Source: Rhizobium sp. SG_E_25_P2 (GTDB taxonomy: Bacteria; Pseudomonadota; Alphaproteobacteria; Rhizobiales; Rhizobiaceae). Taken from it: a DNA stretch of 64,000 nucleotides. Location of the stretch: NCBI RefSeq assembly GCF_029892285.1, contig NZ_JARXVM010000004.1, forward strand, positions 62,001 to 126,000. Direction: 5' to 3'. Every line of letters begins with the position of its first letter. The first letter of the stretch is position 1. A program made the translations under genes and the position numbers. Shown here one piece after another: positions 25,962 through 34,870 of this stretch. The notes under the pieces are model-generated. The model made no database searches and was not told where the DNA came from. It saw only the letters and a program-made list of their open reading frames with translations.

Positions 25962-27587
25962 ATGGCGCAGTTCATCAACAAGAAGGAAGAGGTTGTCACC
26001 GAGGCCGTGGATGGCCTTTTGGCCACATCCTCCGTGCCGCTCGCCCGGCTCGACGGCTATCCGCATATCCGTGTCGTGGTGCGGGCCGATTGGGACAAGT
26101 CCAGGGTAGCCTTGGTGTCGGGCGGCGGCTCGGGCCATGAGCCTGCCCATGCAGGTTTCGTCGGCGAGGGCATGCTGACGGCGGCTGTTTGCGGCGACGT
26201 TTTCGCCTCGCCGAGCGTCGATGCGGTGCTGGCCGGCATCCTTGCGGTGACCGGACCGGCAGGCTGCCTGCTGATCGTCAAGAACTATACCGGCGATCGG
26301 CTGAATTTCGGTCTCGCCGCCGAACGCGCCCGCGCCTTCGGCCTCAGTGTCGAAATCGTCATTGTCGATGACGACATCGCGCTGCCGGATCTGCCGCAGG
26401 CGCGCGGCGTCGCTGGCACGCTGTTCGTTCACAAGATCGCCGGCGCGCTCGCAGAAGACGGCGCGGATCTCGAAACAGTCGCTGCGGCGGCGCGTAAAGT
26501 GATCGCCGGCGTCAAGAGCATCGGCATGTCGCTCGACACCTGCACGGTGCCGGGTTCGCCCAAGGAAGATCGCATTCCCGCCGGCATGGCGGAACTGGGG
26601 CTCGGCATTCACGGCGAGGCCGGGGTTGAACAGGTGGATTTCTCCGGCGCGCAATCGGCGATGGCTGCTGTCACCGGCAAACTTGGAGCCGCGATCGGCA
26701 AGGCGCGCCATGTGGCGCTGATCAACAATCTCGGCGGCGCTTCCGTGCTGGAAATGTCGGTGCTCGCCCATGAACTGATCCGTTCCGCAATCGGCGCTGA
26801 TATCAGCCATGTCGTCGGACCCGCAGCGATGATGACCTCGCTGGATATGCGGGGCTTTTCCATCTCGCTCTATCCGGCCGATGAGAGTGAAATTGCGGCG
26901 CTGGCGCGCCCTGTCGGGCCTTCCGCCTGGCCAGGCCTGTCGCCGGTTCGCCCTGTCAATGTGATCGCCCTGCCGGACGGGCTGGCGCCGGTGATGCCGC
27001 TTGCCTCCGACCATGCGCCGACGCGGGCTTTCCTTACCGAATGCTGCAATGTGCTGATCGCCTGCGAGCAGGATCTGAACGCGCTCGACGCCCGCTCCGG
27101 CGATGGCGATACAGGCTCGACGCTTGCGGGCGCGGCGCGCGCGCTGGTCAAGGCGATGGATCGGCTGCCTCTTTCCGATCACACCCAATTGCTCCGGGCA
27201 ATCGGGCTCGAACTCAGCCAGACGATGGGCGGTTCGTCCGGCGTGTTGCTGGCGATCTTCTTCGCCGCTGCCGGCGACGGCGCATCAAGCGGCCTGCCGC
27301 TGCGCGAGGCGCTGAAAGCCGGTTTGCTGCGCATGCAGGAGATCGGCGGCGCCCGTGTCGGCGACCGCACCATGATCGATGCGCTCGCGCCGGCTCTCGA
27401 CGCCTTGGAGCAAGGTTTCGGTCCCGCCGCCGAGGCGGCCCGGGGCGGGGCGAACCACACGGCGACGCTGGTCAAAGCCAAGGCCGGCCGCGCCGCCTAC
27501 ATCAACGCCAAGCAATTGGTGGGGCACGCCGATCCGGGCGCGGAGGCCGTGGCGCGGCTGTTCGAATATCTGGCGCGGGTGGTGTAG
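25962..27587 (+). CDS. dhaK: Dihydroxyacetone kinase, fused DhaK-DhaL (ATP-dependent)
   Basis: Phosphorylates dihydroxyacetone or a related short ketose in the cytoplasm using ATP. Residues 1-330 form the DhaK domain, with GGGSGHEPAHAGF and the covalent substrate-binding His217 in GLGIHGEAG. Residues about 345-541 form the DhaL nucleotide domain, with metal-binding Asp residues in LDARSGDGDTGSTLAGAA. The single-chain layout means it does not need the PTS phosphocarrier DhaM. It closes the ABC operon, 11 bases after the second ATPase. Related family members act on erythrulose, so a tetrose substrate is equally possible; no dehydrogenase is in the operon. Confidence 0.9.
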   Translation: MAQFINKKEEVVTEAVDGLLATSSVPLARLDGYPHIRVVVRADWDKSRVALVSGGGSGHEPAHAGFVGEGMLTAAVCGDVFASPSVDAVLAGILAVTGPAGCLLIVKNYTGDRLNFGLAAERARAFGLSVEIVIVDDDIALPDLPQARGVAGTLFVHKIAGALAEDGADLETVAAAARKVIAGVKSIGMSLDTCTVPGSPKEDRIPAGMAELGLGIHGEAGVEQVDFSGAQSAMAAVTGKLGAAIGKARHVALINNLGGASVLEMSVLAHELIRSAIGADISHVVGPAAMMTSLDMRGFSISLYPADESEIAALARPVGPSAWPGLSPVRPVNVIALPDGLAPVMPLASDHAPTRAFLTECCNVLIACEQDLNALDARSGDGDTGSTLAGAARALVKAMDRLPLSDHTQLLRAIGLELSQTMGGSSGVLLAIFFAAAGDGASSGLPLREALKAGLLRMQEIGGARVGDRTMIDALAPALDALEQGFGPAAEAARGGANHTATLVKAKAGRAAYINAKQLVGHADPGAEAVARLFEYLARVV

Positions 27588-27606
27588 CGGCGGCGGGGCG
27601 CCGCCG
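27588..27606. terminator. Hairpin between convergent operons
   Basis: A perfect 8-bp GC stem (CGGCGGCG / CGCCGCCG) with a GGG loop starts immediately after the kinase stop and ends five bases before the convergent permease stop. There is no clear T-run on either strand, so its efficiency as a terminator is uncertain. Confidence 0.4.
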
Positions 27607-27611
27607 TTCCC

Positions 27612-28562
27612 TCATGCCGATTTGGCTTCTGCCTGGCGCCGTGCGCGCATGGCGCGGTAGCTGAACAGAAACAGCGCGAAAACCGTGACGAGAAAGGGAA
27701 TGGAGACCACCAGTTCGGCCGGAATCCAGGCGAAGATTCCCGGCATGACAATCGACAGCGCCTCGAATACTCCGAACAGCAGCGCGGCGAGCATGGCGCC
27801 GACCGGATGGCGCGCGCCGAGCAGCACCGCCCCCAGCGCGATGAAGCCGCGGCCTGCGGTCATGTCGCGGGTGAAGCCGATATAGTTGAACATCGCGAGC
27901 TGCGCTCCGCCGAGACCGGCAAATGCGCCTGACGCCACAAGCGCCCAGACCCTGACCTTGTCGACCGCGATGCCAGCGGCTTGCGGCGAGGCGGGGTATT
28001 CGCCGACCGCCCGCAGCCAGAGCCCTTGCGGCATGTGATAGAGGAAGAACCAGAGCACCGCCACGGACAGCACGGCGAGCCAGCTCAGCAGCGAATGACC
28101 CGAAAGCATGCCGGATAACACCCCGCCGATCACCGGGATGGCCGAAAGGAAGGACAGATCGAGCGCCGGAATGGCCTTGGACGCCAGATTGATCGAGGTG
28201 CCCTTGTCGCCGCCGGTGGCGATGGAGAGCGCAAAGACGGTGCCGCCGGCGGCCAGTATGTTGATTGCGAAACCGGCGAGGATGATGTCCGCTTTGAGTT
28301 TCAGATGAAAGAAGGCGATGACGCCGCCAAACAGCGAGCCGATCAACACCGCCGCGCCGACCGCGACATACCAGGGCGCGTAGACGGAGACGACCACGGC
28401 CGTCAACGCCGCGATCAGCATCATGCCTTCGAGCGCGACATTGAGAGCGCCCGAGAGGTCGGAGATCAGGCCGCCGAGAGTTGCAAACAGCAAGGGCGTC
28501 GAGGCCCTGACGACCGTGACGAAAAAGGCGTAGGAAAACATGGCCGCGAGCAGATCGATCAT
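27612..28562 (-). CDS. Nucleoside ABC transporter permease 2 (BMP family, NupQ/YufQ-like)
   Basis: Inner-membrane permease of 316 residues with many hydrophobic helices. The LSGALNVALEGMMLIAALTAV stretch near residue 37 is typical of the second permease of BMP-type nucleoside transporters. The helices are tightly spaced as in the branched-chain amino-acid permease superfamily. Its ATG overlaps the previous permease stop by four bases. It is the last gene of the operon amidohydrolase, nucleoside hydrolase, binding protein, ATPase, permease, permease. Confidence 0.9.
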   Translation of the reverse strand: MIDLLAAMFSYAFFVTVVRASTPLLFATLGGLISDLSGALNVALEGMMLIAALTAVVVSVYAPWYVAVGAAVLIGSLFGGVIAFFHLKLKADIILAGFAINILAAGGTVFALSIATGGDKGTSINLASKAIPALDLSFLSAIPVIGGVLSGMLSGHSLLSWLAVLSVAVLWFFLYHMPQGLWLRAVGEYPASPQAAGIAVDKVRVWALVASGAFAGLGGAQLAMFNYIGFTRDMTAGRGFIALGAVLLGARHPVGAMLAALLFGVFEALSIVMPGIFAWIPAELVVSIPFLVTVFALFLFSYRAMRARRQAEAKSA

Positions 28563-29647
28563 GCCTTTGCCTCGCTCGCATCGGACGCTGGCCGGCCGAT
28601 CAGCCGCGACACCAGCTTCTTGCCGTTGAGGGTGAAGGAGGAGGCGACGAGCAGGATGATGATCGCCTGCACCACCGAAATCACTTCGGTGGGAACATCG
28701 GTGCGGATGCCCATGATCAAAGCGCCCTGCCTGAGATAACCATAGAAGATCGCCACGACGGGCACGGCGAGCGGTCTGGCTTTCGCGACGATGGCGATGA
28801 GGATGCCCTCAAAAGCGAGATTGCCCTCAAACAGCACCGTGAGCTTTCCATAGGCCTGACCCTGCACGAACATCGCCCCGAGCAGGCCGCCAAGCGCTCC
28901 GGACGCCGTCATGGCCGACACCATGATGAAGGTCGCCTTGATGCCGGCATATTCGGCAAAACGGGCGTTGTGGCCGACCAACCGCAATTTGAGCCCCCAT
29001 GTGGTGCGGTAAAGCGCAAACCAGGCCGCCGCCACCGCCAATAGCGCCAGAACCAGGCCAAGATCGATCCGGGTCCGCGCCAAGAGCGCGGGAAATACCG
29101 AACTGTCGGGGAAATCGGCTGTCGCCAGCAGGCCGGGACCCGCAACCAGCGGGCCGCGTGCAAGATAGGTCACCAGATTGATCGCGATGTAATTCAGCAT
29201 CAAGGACGACACGATCTCGTTGGCGCCCAGCCGCGCTTTGGCGTAGCCGGGGATGAAGCCATACATCGCTCCGCCGATCATGGCGGCGATGACGGCCAGC
29301 GGCAGTCCGACCCAGGTCGCGCCGGCCGGCGACAAGGCCACGAGCGCGGCAAACAGGCCGCCGATATAGACCTGGCCCTGCACGCCCATGGCGAATTGCC
29401 GGGCCTGGAACACGAGGCTGAAGGCGAGACCGGTCACTGTGAGCTTGGCGATTTCGTCCACCCAAAGGCCGATGGTTCGCTTCGAGGTCAGCGGCCCGCT
29501 CAGAAAGGTCCCGAAAGTCTCGACGGGCGTGTCGGATGTCGCGACAACGATGAGGAAGGCGATGATGAGCGCTATCGATAGCGCAGTCACGGCGCGGAGC
29601 GTCTCCCGCCATATGTTGCCTGAGAGTGTGTTGTTTCCAGCGCTCAT
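28559..29647 (-). CDS. Nucleoside ABC transporter permease 1 (BMP family, NupP/YufP-like)
   Basis: Inner-membrane permease of 362 residues. It has an N-terminal helix (ALSIALIIAFLIVVATS), then AKLTVTGLAFSLVFQARQFAMGVQGQVYIGGL, the pattern of the first BMP-type permease. The ATPase-contact region includes LKLRLVGHNARFAEYAGI. It overlaps the ATPase gene and the next permease gene by four bases each. Confidence 0.9.
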   Translation of the reverse strand: MSAGNNTLSGNIWRETLRAVTALSIALIIAFLIVVATSDTPVETFGTFLSGPLTSKRTIGLWVDEIAKLTVTGLAFSLVFQARQFAMGVQGQVYIGGLFAALVALSPAGATWVGLPLAVIAAMIGGAMYGFIPGYAKARLGANEIVSSLMLNYIAINLVTYLARGPLVAGPGLLATADFPDSSVFPALLARTRIDLGLVLALLAVAAAWFALYRTTWGLKLRLVGHNARFAEYAGIKATFIMVSAMTASGALGGLLGAMFVQGQAYGKLTVLFEGNLAFEGILIAIVAKARPLAVPVVAIFYGYLRQGALIMGIRTDVPTEVISVVQAIIILLVASSFTLNGKKLVSRLIGRPASDASEAKA

Positions 29648-31191
29648 AGCGAGCCCGCCCTGATTTCCGCCGCGCTCTGGCGGTCCAGTCCCAACATATA
29701 GCTCCCCAGCGCCGTGGATGTGACGTCTTCGCCATTCTCAAGGGCGGCGACGATTTCCCCGTGGTAGAAGACCAGAAAGCGGTCGGACAGCGCCATCAAT
29801 TCCGAAAGATCCGCCGAACTCAGCAACACGCCGGCTCCCTTGTCGCGCGCTTCCGTAATGGTTTTCCAAATGAACTGCGTCGCGCCGAGGTCGACGCCGC
29901 GCGTCGGCTGCGACACGAGCAGCACTTTCGGCTGCTCCATCAGCTCGCGCGCCACCACCACTTTCTGCATGTTGCCGCCAGAAAGCGTTCCGGCTGCAGC
30001 TTGGGAGCCAGTGGCGCGAATGGCGAATTTCTCGATCAGATCCACGGCGTTCTTTTCGATCGCCGTGAGATCGAGAAGGCCGTAGCGGGCGAAGGCCGTA
30101 TCGTCGAGACGGGTGGCGGCCATGTTCTCGGCGAGCGTCGCGCCGACCGCCAGGCCCTCGGCGATGCGATCCTGCGGGATATGGGCAAGCCCCGCCGCTC
30201 GCCGCTGCCGGACCGGGGCGCCGAGAATATCTTCCCCGTCGAGCAACGCCGCGCCGGCTTGCGCCGGACGGAGACCGGCGACGGCCTCCATGAGTTCTTG
30301 CTGTCCATTGCCTTCGATCCCGACAAGCCCGACGATTTCGCCGGCGCGGAGCCGGAAATCAATGTTCCTGCAAGCGGGTTTGCCGTTTTCCTTGGCGACC
30401 GAGAGACCGGCGACTTCCAGCGCGACCTTGTCTTTCGCGGTAGCGGCGCGGTCAACCTTGAGCGCCACGTCTCGACCGACCAGCAGTGTGGCGAGTTCTT
30501 TCTCGGTGATATCGCGGGTCTTGACCTGTGCGACCGTGCGGCCGCCGCGCATCACGGTGATGCGGTCCGAAATATCCAGCACTTCCGGCAGTTTGTGGGC
30601 GATGAAAATGACAGTGCGGCCCTGGGCCACAAGCGAGCGGACAGCGGCGAACAGTTCCTCCACTTCCTGTGGTGCAAGGACGGCGGTTGGCTCATCCAGG
30701 ATCAGAATGCGGGCGTCGCGATAGAGCGCCTTCAGGATTTCGACACGCTGCTGCTGACCGACCGGGATCGAGCCGACCGGGGGAAGGGGATCTACAGTCA
30801 GACGGAATTTCTCCGAAAGCGCCTGGACTTCGGCGATCGCCTGCTTGCGGTCGAAGCGCAGGCCGCGTTTCGGCTCGGATCCCATCACCACGTTTTCATA
30901 GACGGAGAAGGACGGCACCAGCGAGAAATGCTGGAACACCATGCCGACGCCCGCGGCTATGGCCGCATTCGGATTGGGGAACGCCACCGGCTTGCCGTCG
31001 AGCATGAGCACGCCTTTGTCCGGTTGTTCGATGCCGAACAGGATTTTCATCAGCGTCGATTTGCCCGCGCCGTTCTCGCCGACCACGGCATGCACCTCGC
31101 CCGGCATCACGGTCAGTTCGACATCCTGATTTGCGACGGCCCCGCCGGGATAAGTTTTCCAGATACCGCGCGCTTCGAGCAAGGCTTCCAT
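29644..31191 (-). CDS. Nucleoside ABC transporter ATP-binding protein (BMP family, NupO/YufO-like)
   Basis: A 515-residue protein with two tandem ATPase domains. The first has Walker A GENGAGKST and Walker B ILILDEPTAVL. The second has the altered P-loop VGIEGNGQQEL, a GGNMQKVV signature and LLVSQPTRGVD, the layout seen in RbsA/MglA and BMP transporters. The frame is open to 31233, but the ATG at 31191 begins the domain (MEALLEARGIWKTYPG) and follows a GGGGGA tract. Energises nucleoside uptake with the two permeases downstream. Confidence 0.92.
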   Translation of the reverse strand: MEALLEARGIWKTYPGGAVANQDVELTVMPGEVHAVVGENGAGKSTLMKILFGIEQPDKGVLMLDGKPVAFPNPNAAIAAGVGMVFQHFSLVPSFSVYENVVMGSEPKRGLRFDRKQAIAEVQALSEKFRLTVDPLPPVGSIPVGQQQRVEILKALYRDARILILDEPTAVLAPQEVEELFAAVRSLVAQGRTVIFIAHKLPEVLDISDRITVMRGGRTVAQVKTRDITEKELATLLVGRDVALKVDRAATAKDKVALEVAGLSVAKENGKPACRNIDFRLRAGEIVGLVGIEGNGQQELMEAVAGLRPAQAGAALLDGEDILGAPVRQRRAAGLAHIPQDRIAEGLAVGATLAENMAATRLDDTAFARYGLLDLTAIEKNAVDLIEKFAIRATGSQAAAGTLSGGNMQKVVVARELMEQPKVLLVSQPTRGVDLGATQFIWKTITEARDKGAGVLLSSADLSELMALSDRFLVFYHGEIVAALENGEDVTSTALGSYMLGLDRQSAAEIRAGSL

Positions 31192-31219
31192 ATGTCTGCA
31201 GTCCCCCGAATGATCGGTC

Positions 31220-31250
31220 GAGCCGGCGCCCACGATCAGGGCACCGGCTC
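31220..31250 (-). other. Intercistronic hairpin after the BMP binding-protein gene
   Basis: A 12-bp stem (GAGCCGGTGCCC / GGGCGCCGGCTC on the transcribed strand, one G-U pair) with a 7-base loop lies in the 67-base spacer between the binding-protein stop and the ATPase start. No T-run follows. Confidence 0.55.
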
Positions 31251-31258
31251 AATCCGCA

Positions 31259-32305
31259 TCACTTCATCGTCGTTTCGACCGTGATTTCGCCCGATGCGAT
31301 CTTCTTTTCGAGCGCATCGACTTCGCTGCGCACGTCGGCGGGCACGATCTTTTCATAATAGGCGTTCTTGGAAATCGCTACCGCGCCTTCCTTGAGGCCG
31401 AGAAGCTCCATCGTGCCATAGGGCGCTTTGCCCGCGATCGTCTCCTCAAGCGCGAGATAGAGCGACTGGCCGACCTTCTTCTCAACCGAGGTGAAGATCA
31501 CGTCGGCCTGCGCCGGATCGGTGGCGGCGAAGATCTCCGCCTGGTCGCTGTCGACGCCGACGCCGAGCTTCTTGGCGTCGCGAACGGCTTGCAACGCGCC
31601 GATGCCGGTCGCTCCTGCGATTGGGAAGATCACATCCGCACCCTGGCCGAGTTGGGCGAGCGCCAGTTCCTTGCCTTTGGCCGGGTCGGAGAAGGTGTTG
31701 GCGACGGCGCGCAGCACCTTGATGTCGGGTTTTGCCGCCTTGGCGCCCTGTTCAAAACCGACGGCGAAATCGGTCACCGTCTTGAATTCCATGCCGAGGA
31801 TCTCGCCCAGCGTGCCGGTGGTGGACACTTTGGCGGCCGCGTAGCCCGCGAGATAGCCAGCGGTTGAGGTCAGATACTGGATGCCCAGGACATTCGCGCA
31901 GCAGCCGGTGGAGAAATCAGGGGAATCGTCGAAGACGATGAATTTCTTTTCCGGGTAATCCTTGGCCATTTCGGCGATGAAGCCGGTCATCTCGAACGTG
32001 CCGGCGATCAGGACGTCATAATCGGAATCGGCGGCGTCGGCGAGCGCGGGCTGCCAGCGGTCCTTCTGATAGCCCACTTCGATGATCTTCACCGTCACGG
32101 GCAGTTTTTCCTCGGCGAGTTTCATCCCGGCTGCGGCAGAATCGAAGAAGCTCTTGTCGCCGAGCGAGCCATGCAGGACGAGCGCGACCTTGAGCGGATT
32201 GTCCTTGGTGTAATCCTCGGCGAAAACGGGCGCGGTCAGCGCGCCGGAGAAAGCGGCGAATGCGATCGCCGCCGCGGTCGTGTTGAGAAATGTCAGGCGT
32301 GTCAT
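31259..32305 (-). CDS. BMP-family nucleoside-binding protein (PnrA/Med-like)
   Basis: Periplasmic receptor of the nucleoside transporter, 348 residues. A Sec signal peptide is visible (FLNTTAAAIAFAAFSGALTAPVFAED, cleavage after VFA); there is no lipobox, so it is soluble rather than a lipoprotein. Family features include KVALVLHGSLGDKSFFDSAAAGM, FIVFDDSPDF, GIQYLTSTAGYLAGYAAA and DVIFPIAGATGIGALQA. It sits after the nucleoside hydrolase gene, supporting nucleoside ligands. Confidence 0.9.
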   Translation of the reverse strand: MTRLTFLNTTAAAIAFAAFSGALTAPVFAEDYTKDNPLKVALVLHGSLGDKSFFDSAAAGMKLAEEKLPVTVKIIEVGYQKDRWQPALADAADSDYDVLIAGTFEMTGFIAEMAKDYPEKKFIVFDDSPDFSTGCCANVLGIQYLTSTAGYLAGYAAAKVSTTGTLGEILGMEFKTVTDFAVGFEQGAKAAKPDIKVLRAVANTFSDPAKGKELALAQLGQGADVIFPIAGATGIGALQAVRDAKKLGVGVDSDQAEIFAATDPAQADVIFTSVEKKVGQSLYLALEETIAGKAPYGTMELLGLKEGAVAISKNAYYEKIVPADVRSEVDALEKKIASGEITVETTMK

Positions 32306-32326
32306 ATGGTTCTCCTTCTGGGGTTC

Positions 32327-33280
32327 TTATTTGTGGTCGTCGGGCGCTATCGATCGAGCGTAAAGGGCCTCAAGCCTGGCGGCGTCGACGGTTTCGACGA
32401 TCCTGACCGTGGTTTTGCGGGTTCGTCCGGCGGGATCGACGATCGTCATTCCGCGCGCCGGACCCTGGGCAAGCTCGATTTCGACTGCGGCCTGCCAGCT
32501 CGTCATGATCGCCTCCGGTTCGACGACAACCGCCGCCGCGAGGGGATCGACGAAGAACATCCGGTCGCCACGTCCGCGGCGGATGGCGTTGGCGCGCAAA
32601 TGTCTCGCCAAAGCCAGCGACAGCCGCGCCGCCTTCGCCTCGGTCTCGATGGAATAAAGCGCATCGACCGTCTCACCCGTCAGCGAATGGGCAAGACAGC
32701 TTTCCCAGGGAACGAGCGTGATCGTCATGCCGGCGGAAAACACGATCTCGGCCGCTTCCGGATCGGCGTAAATGTTGAACTCGGCCGCAGGCGTGATATT
32801 GCCGCGGCCCTCGCGGGTGCCGCCCATGATCGTCAACCGTCCGATGCCGTCGGCAATCGTCGGATCCAGCCGCAGCGCCAGAGCCAGATTGGTGAGCGGC
32901 CCGATCATCAGGAGATCGATGAGGTCACCGGTTTTCGCCGCATCTTTCAGGCTGCGGCGTAAGAAATCGACGGCGTGTTCGCATTCCGCCCTTGCCTGTA
33001 TTGTCGGTCGCGGAGCGCCGCCAAGCCCGTCTTCGCCATGCACATCGGCGGCATTCACCGCCCTGCCGATCAGCGGGCCTATGGCGCCCTTGTAGACCGG
33101 AGGTTCAAGCGTGAGCGTCGCGAGCACGGCCAGAATGTTGTCGGTCGCTGTATCGAGATCGACATTGCCGAACACGGTGGTGACGGCGAAGGGTGGACGC
33201 CCGGCGCCGGCGAGCATCATCAGCGCCTGCGCGTCATCGACGCCGCCGTCGGTGTCGAGGATCAGCCTGCGCGCGCTCAT
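32327..33280 (-). CDS. Nucleoside hydrolase (IunH/RihA family)
   Basis: Cleaves the N-glycosidic bond of nucleosides to base and ribose in the cytoplasm. The calcium-binding, ribose-binding motif appears as LILDTDGGVDDAQALMM at residues 6-22, with Gly where most members have Pro (DTDPG). Other family features are TTVFGNVDL, HGEDGLGG and NIYADPEAAEIVF. At 317 residues it is of normal length. Its ATG overlaps the amidohydrolase stop by four bases and it precedes the nucleoside binding protein, a coherent uptake-and-cleave operon. Base specificity cannot be read from the sequence. Confidence 0.9.
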   Translation of the reverse strand: MSARRLILDTDGGVDDAQALMMLAGAGRPPFAVTTVFGNVDLDTATDNILAVLATLTLEPPVYKGAIGPLIGRAVNAADVHGEDGLGGAPRPTIQARAECEHAVDFLRRSLKDAAKTGDLIDLLMIGPLTNLALALRLDPTIADGIGRLTIMGGTREGRGNITPAAEFNIYADPEAAEIVFSAGMTITLVPWESCLAHSLTGETVDALYSIETEAKAARLSLALARHLRANAIRRGRGDRMFFVDPLAAAVVVEPEAIMTSWQAAVEIELAQGPARGMTIVDPAGRTRKTTVRIVETVDAARLEALYARSIAPDDHK

Positions 33281-34620
33281 GCGGCGGCTCGGCGCGCGTC
33301 AACGCGGTTCCAGAAGGCGCGGTAGCCTCTGCGATAATCGGCGCGGATCTCAGCATAGGCCCGGCGGGTAAGCCTGCGGTCGCTCAGGAGGCGTTCGCCG
33401 CCGATCCAGACGTCGCGCACGTCGCGGCCGCTGCCGGAATAGACGAGCAGGGCGGCGATGTCTGGGCAATCCGAATAGCCGGGAGCATCAAGGTCGATGG
33501 CGATGATATCGGCGGCCTTGCCGGGTTCGAGAGAGCCGATTTCGTCTTCGAGTCCCAGCGCGCGGGCGCCCTCGATCGTCGCCATGCGGATCAGATCGCG
33601 GCTGGAAATCACTTGCGCCACGCCTTCGCGATGGCCGGCAAGCAGGCCGGCCACGCGCATCTCTGCAATCATGTCATAGGAATTGTTGGCGGCGACATTG
33701 TCGGTTCCGATCGCCACCACGACGCCCGCCTCGCGCAACGCCCGCACCGGACAAATGCCCTTGCGGCCGGAACGCAACGACGCGCTGGCGCAATGGGCGA
33801 CCGAGGCCTGAGGCGCGCGCGCGAAAATGGCGATATCGTCGTCGGAAAGATCGAGGCAATGGGCGGCGTGGACGCGGGCTTGGAAGAAACCATCGCGTTC
33901 AAGCGCGGCGGTCGCGGTCAATCCATAACGCGCCATGGTTTCTTCATTGTCCTCCGGGCCGGCGGCCATATGCAGATGCAGGCCGACGCCATAACGCGTC
34001 GCGACGGCCGTTTCTTCTCTCAGCAGATCTTCGGAATTGTCGACATAGGGGGCATGCGGCCCGAGCCAGGGGATCACCCTGCCTCCCGCAGTCCTCTGAC
34101 GTTCGAGAAAGGCGATCGCCTTGGCCATTTCCTCGCGGCCCTTTTGCTCGTCGCCGAGTTGGACCACGCCATAGGCGACGACGGCGCGCATGCCGCTCCG
34201 CCCGATCGCATCGGCGATGTCTTCGGCGAAAAAATACTGCTCGCAAAAGGTCGTCGTGCCGGAAAGCAGCATTTCGGCGCAGGACAAGTCTACGGCCGGT
34301 CCAACATCCTCAGGCAGCATCGCGAGTTCGGGTTCGCGAATGGCGTTGCGCCAGCCCTCCATGGTCAAGAGACTTTGCCCCTCCGCGCGACCGCGAAACA
34401 GGACCATCGCCGCATGGGTATGCGCGTTGACGAAACCGGGCATGACGAGCTTGCCGTTAAAATCCAGGGCTTCGTCGAATTCAGCCGACGCGGGCCTGCT
34501 GGACGCCGTTCCGACGCCGCTGATGCGGCCATCGACAAAGCTGATCCAGCCATCGTCGAGAACTCTGTCCTCGGAATCCACGGTTAGGAGCGTTGCGCCG
34601 AAAATGAGTGTAGAAGCCAT
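33277..34620 (-). CDS. Amidohydrolase, nucleoside/nucleobase deaminase type (TrzA/MtaD/SsnA-like)
   Basis: A 447-residue metal-dependent amidohydrolase, probably deaminating a purine or pyrimidine nucleoside or base. Metal-binding motifs are MPGFVNAHTHAAM (about residue 60), LHLHMAAG, VHAAHCLDLSDDD and IGTDNVAANNSYDM. This is the subtype III arrangement of S-adenosylhomocysteine/guanine deaminase relatives. It is the first gene of the nucleoside operon, with an operator-like palindrome 13 bases upstream of its ATG. Its exact substrate is unknown; a nucleoside deaminase feeding the hydrolase downstream is the best guess. Confidence 0.85.
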   Translation of the reverse strand: MASTLIFGATLLTVDSEDRVLDDGWISFVDGRISGVGTASSRPASAEFDEALDFNGKLVMPGFVNAHTHAAMVLFRGRAEGQSLLTMEGWRNAIREPELAMLPEDVGPAVDLSCAEMLLSGTTTFCEQYFFAEDIADAIGRSGMRAVVAYGVVQLGDEQKGREEMAKAIAFLERQRTAGGRVIPWLGPHAPYVDNSEDLLREETAVATRYGVGLHLHMAAGPEDNEETMARYGLTATAALERDGFFQARVHAAHCLDLSDDDIAIFARAPQASVAHCASASLRSGRKGICPVRALREAGVVVAIGTDNVAANNSYDMIAEMRVAGLLAGHREGVAQVISSRDLIRMATIEGARALGLEDEIGSLEPGKAADIIAIDLDAPGYSDCPDIAALLVYSGSGRDVRDVWIGGERLLSDRRLTRRAYAEIRADYRRGYRAFWNRVDARRAAA

Positions 34621-34632
34621 TATTTCATGCCA

Positions 34633-34646
34633 GTAAAGCGATTTAC
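34633..34646. promoter_or_regulatory. Operator-like palindrome upstream of the nucleoside operon
   Basis: GTAAAGCGATTTAC is an imperfect palindrome with a central CG as in LacI-family sites. It closely matches GTAAAGCGCTTTA upstream of the second adenine-deaminase-like gene. The LacI regulator at 36764 is the obvious candidate to bind both. The rest of the divergent spacer 34621-34870 is AT-rich near 34716-34760 and holds no additional gene. Confidence 0.55.
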
Positions 34647-34870
34647 AACATCATTGCGCTCGTACTAGACTATAGGACAGTCGCAACTGTCAACTGGCCG
34701 CCTCGTGGGTTTGCATATTAATTCCGCTTCTTTTTGAATGGATTAAAATTTGTGCATGCAAAGATACGGCGGACTCCATCCACGTTGTGGAACGACAGGC
34801 GGCGGCGCGCCAGCGCAGCTCCGCGACGGCGAAGCGACATTACGGAACACAGACGCGCGACGAGGGCGAA

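Noticed and set aside
27588-27606. A tandem CGG repeat
   Set aside because: It is a simple hairpin between convergent genes rather than an expanded repeat.
29761-31284. 507-codon plus-strand open frame opposite the BMP ATPase gene
   Set aside because: Antisense to a clear ATPase gene; no recognisable motifs.
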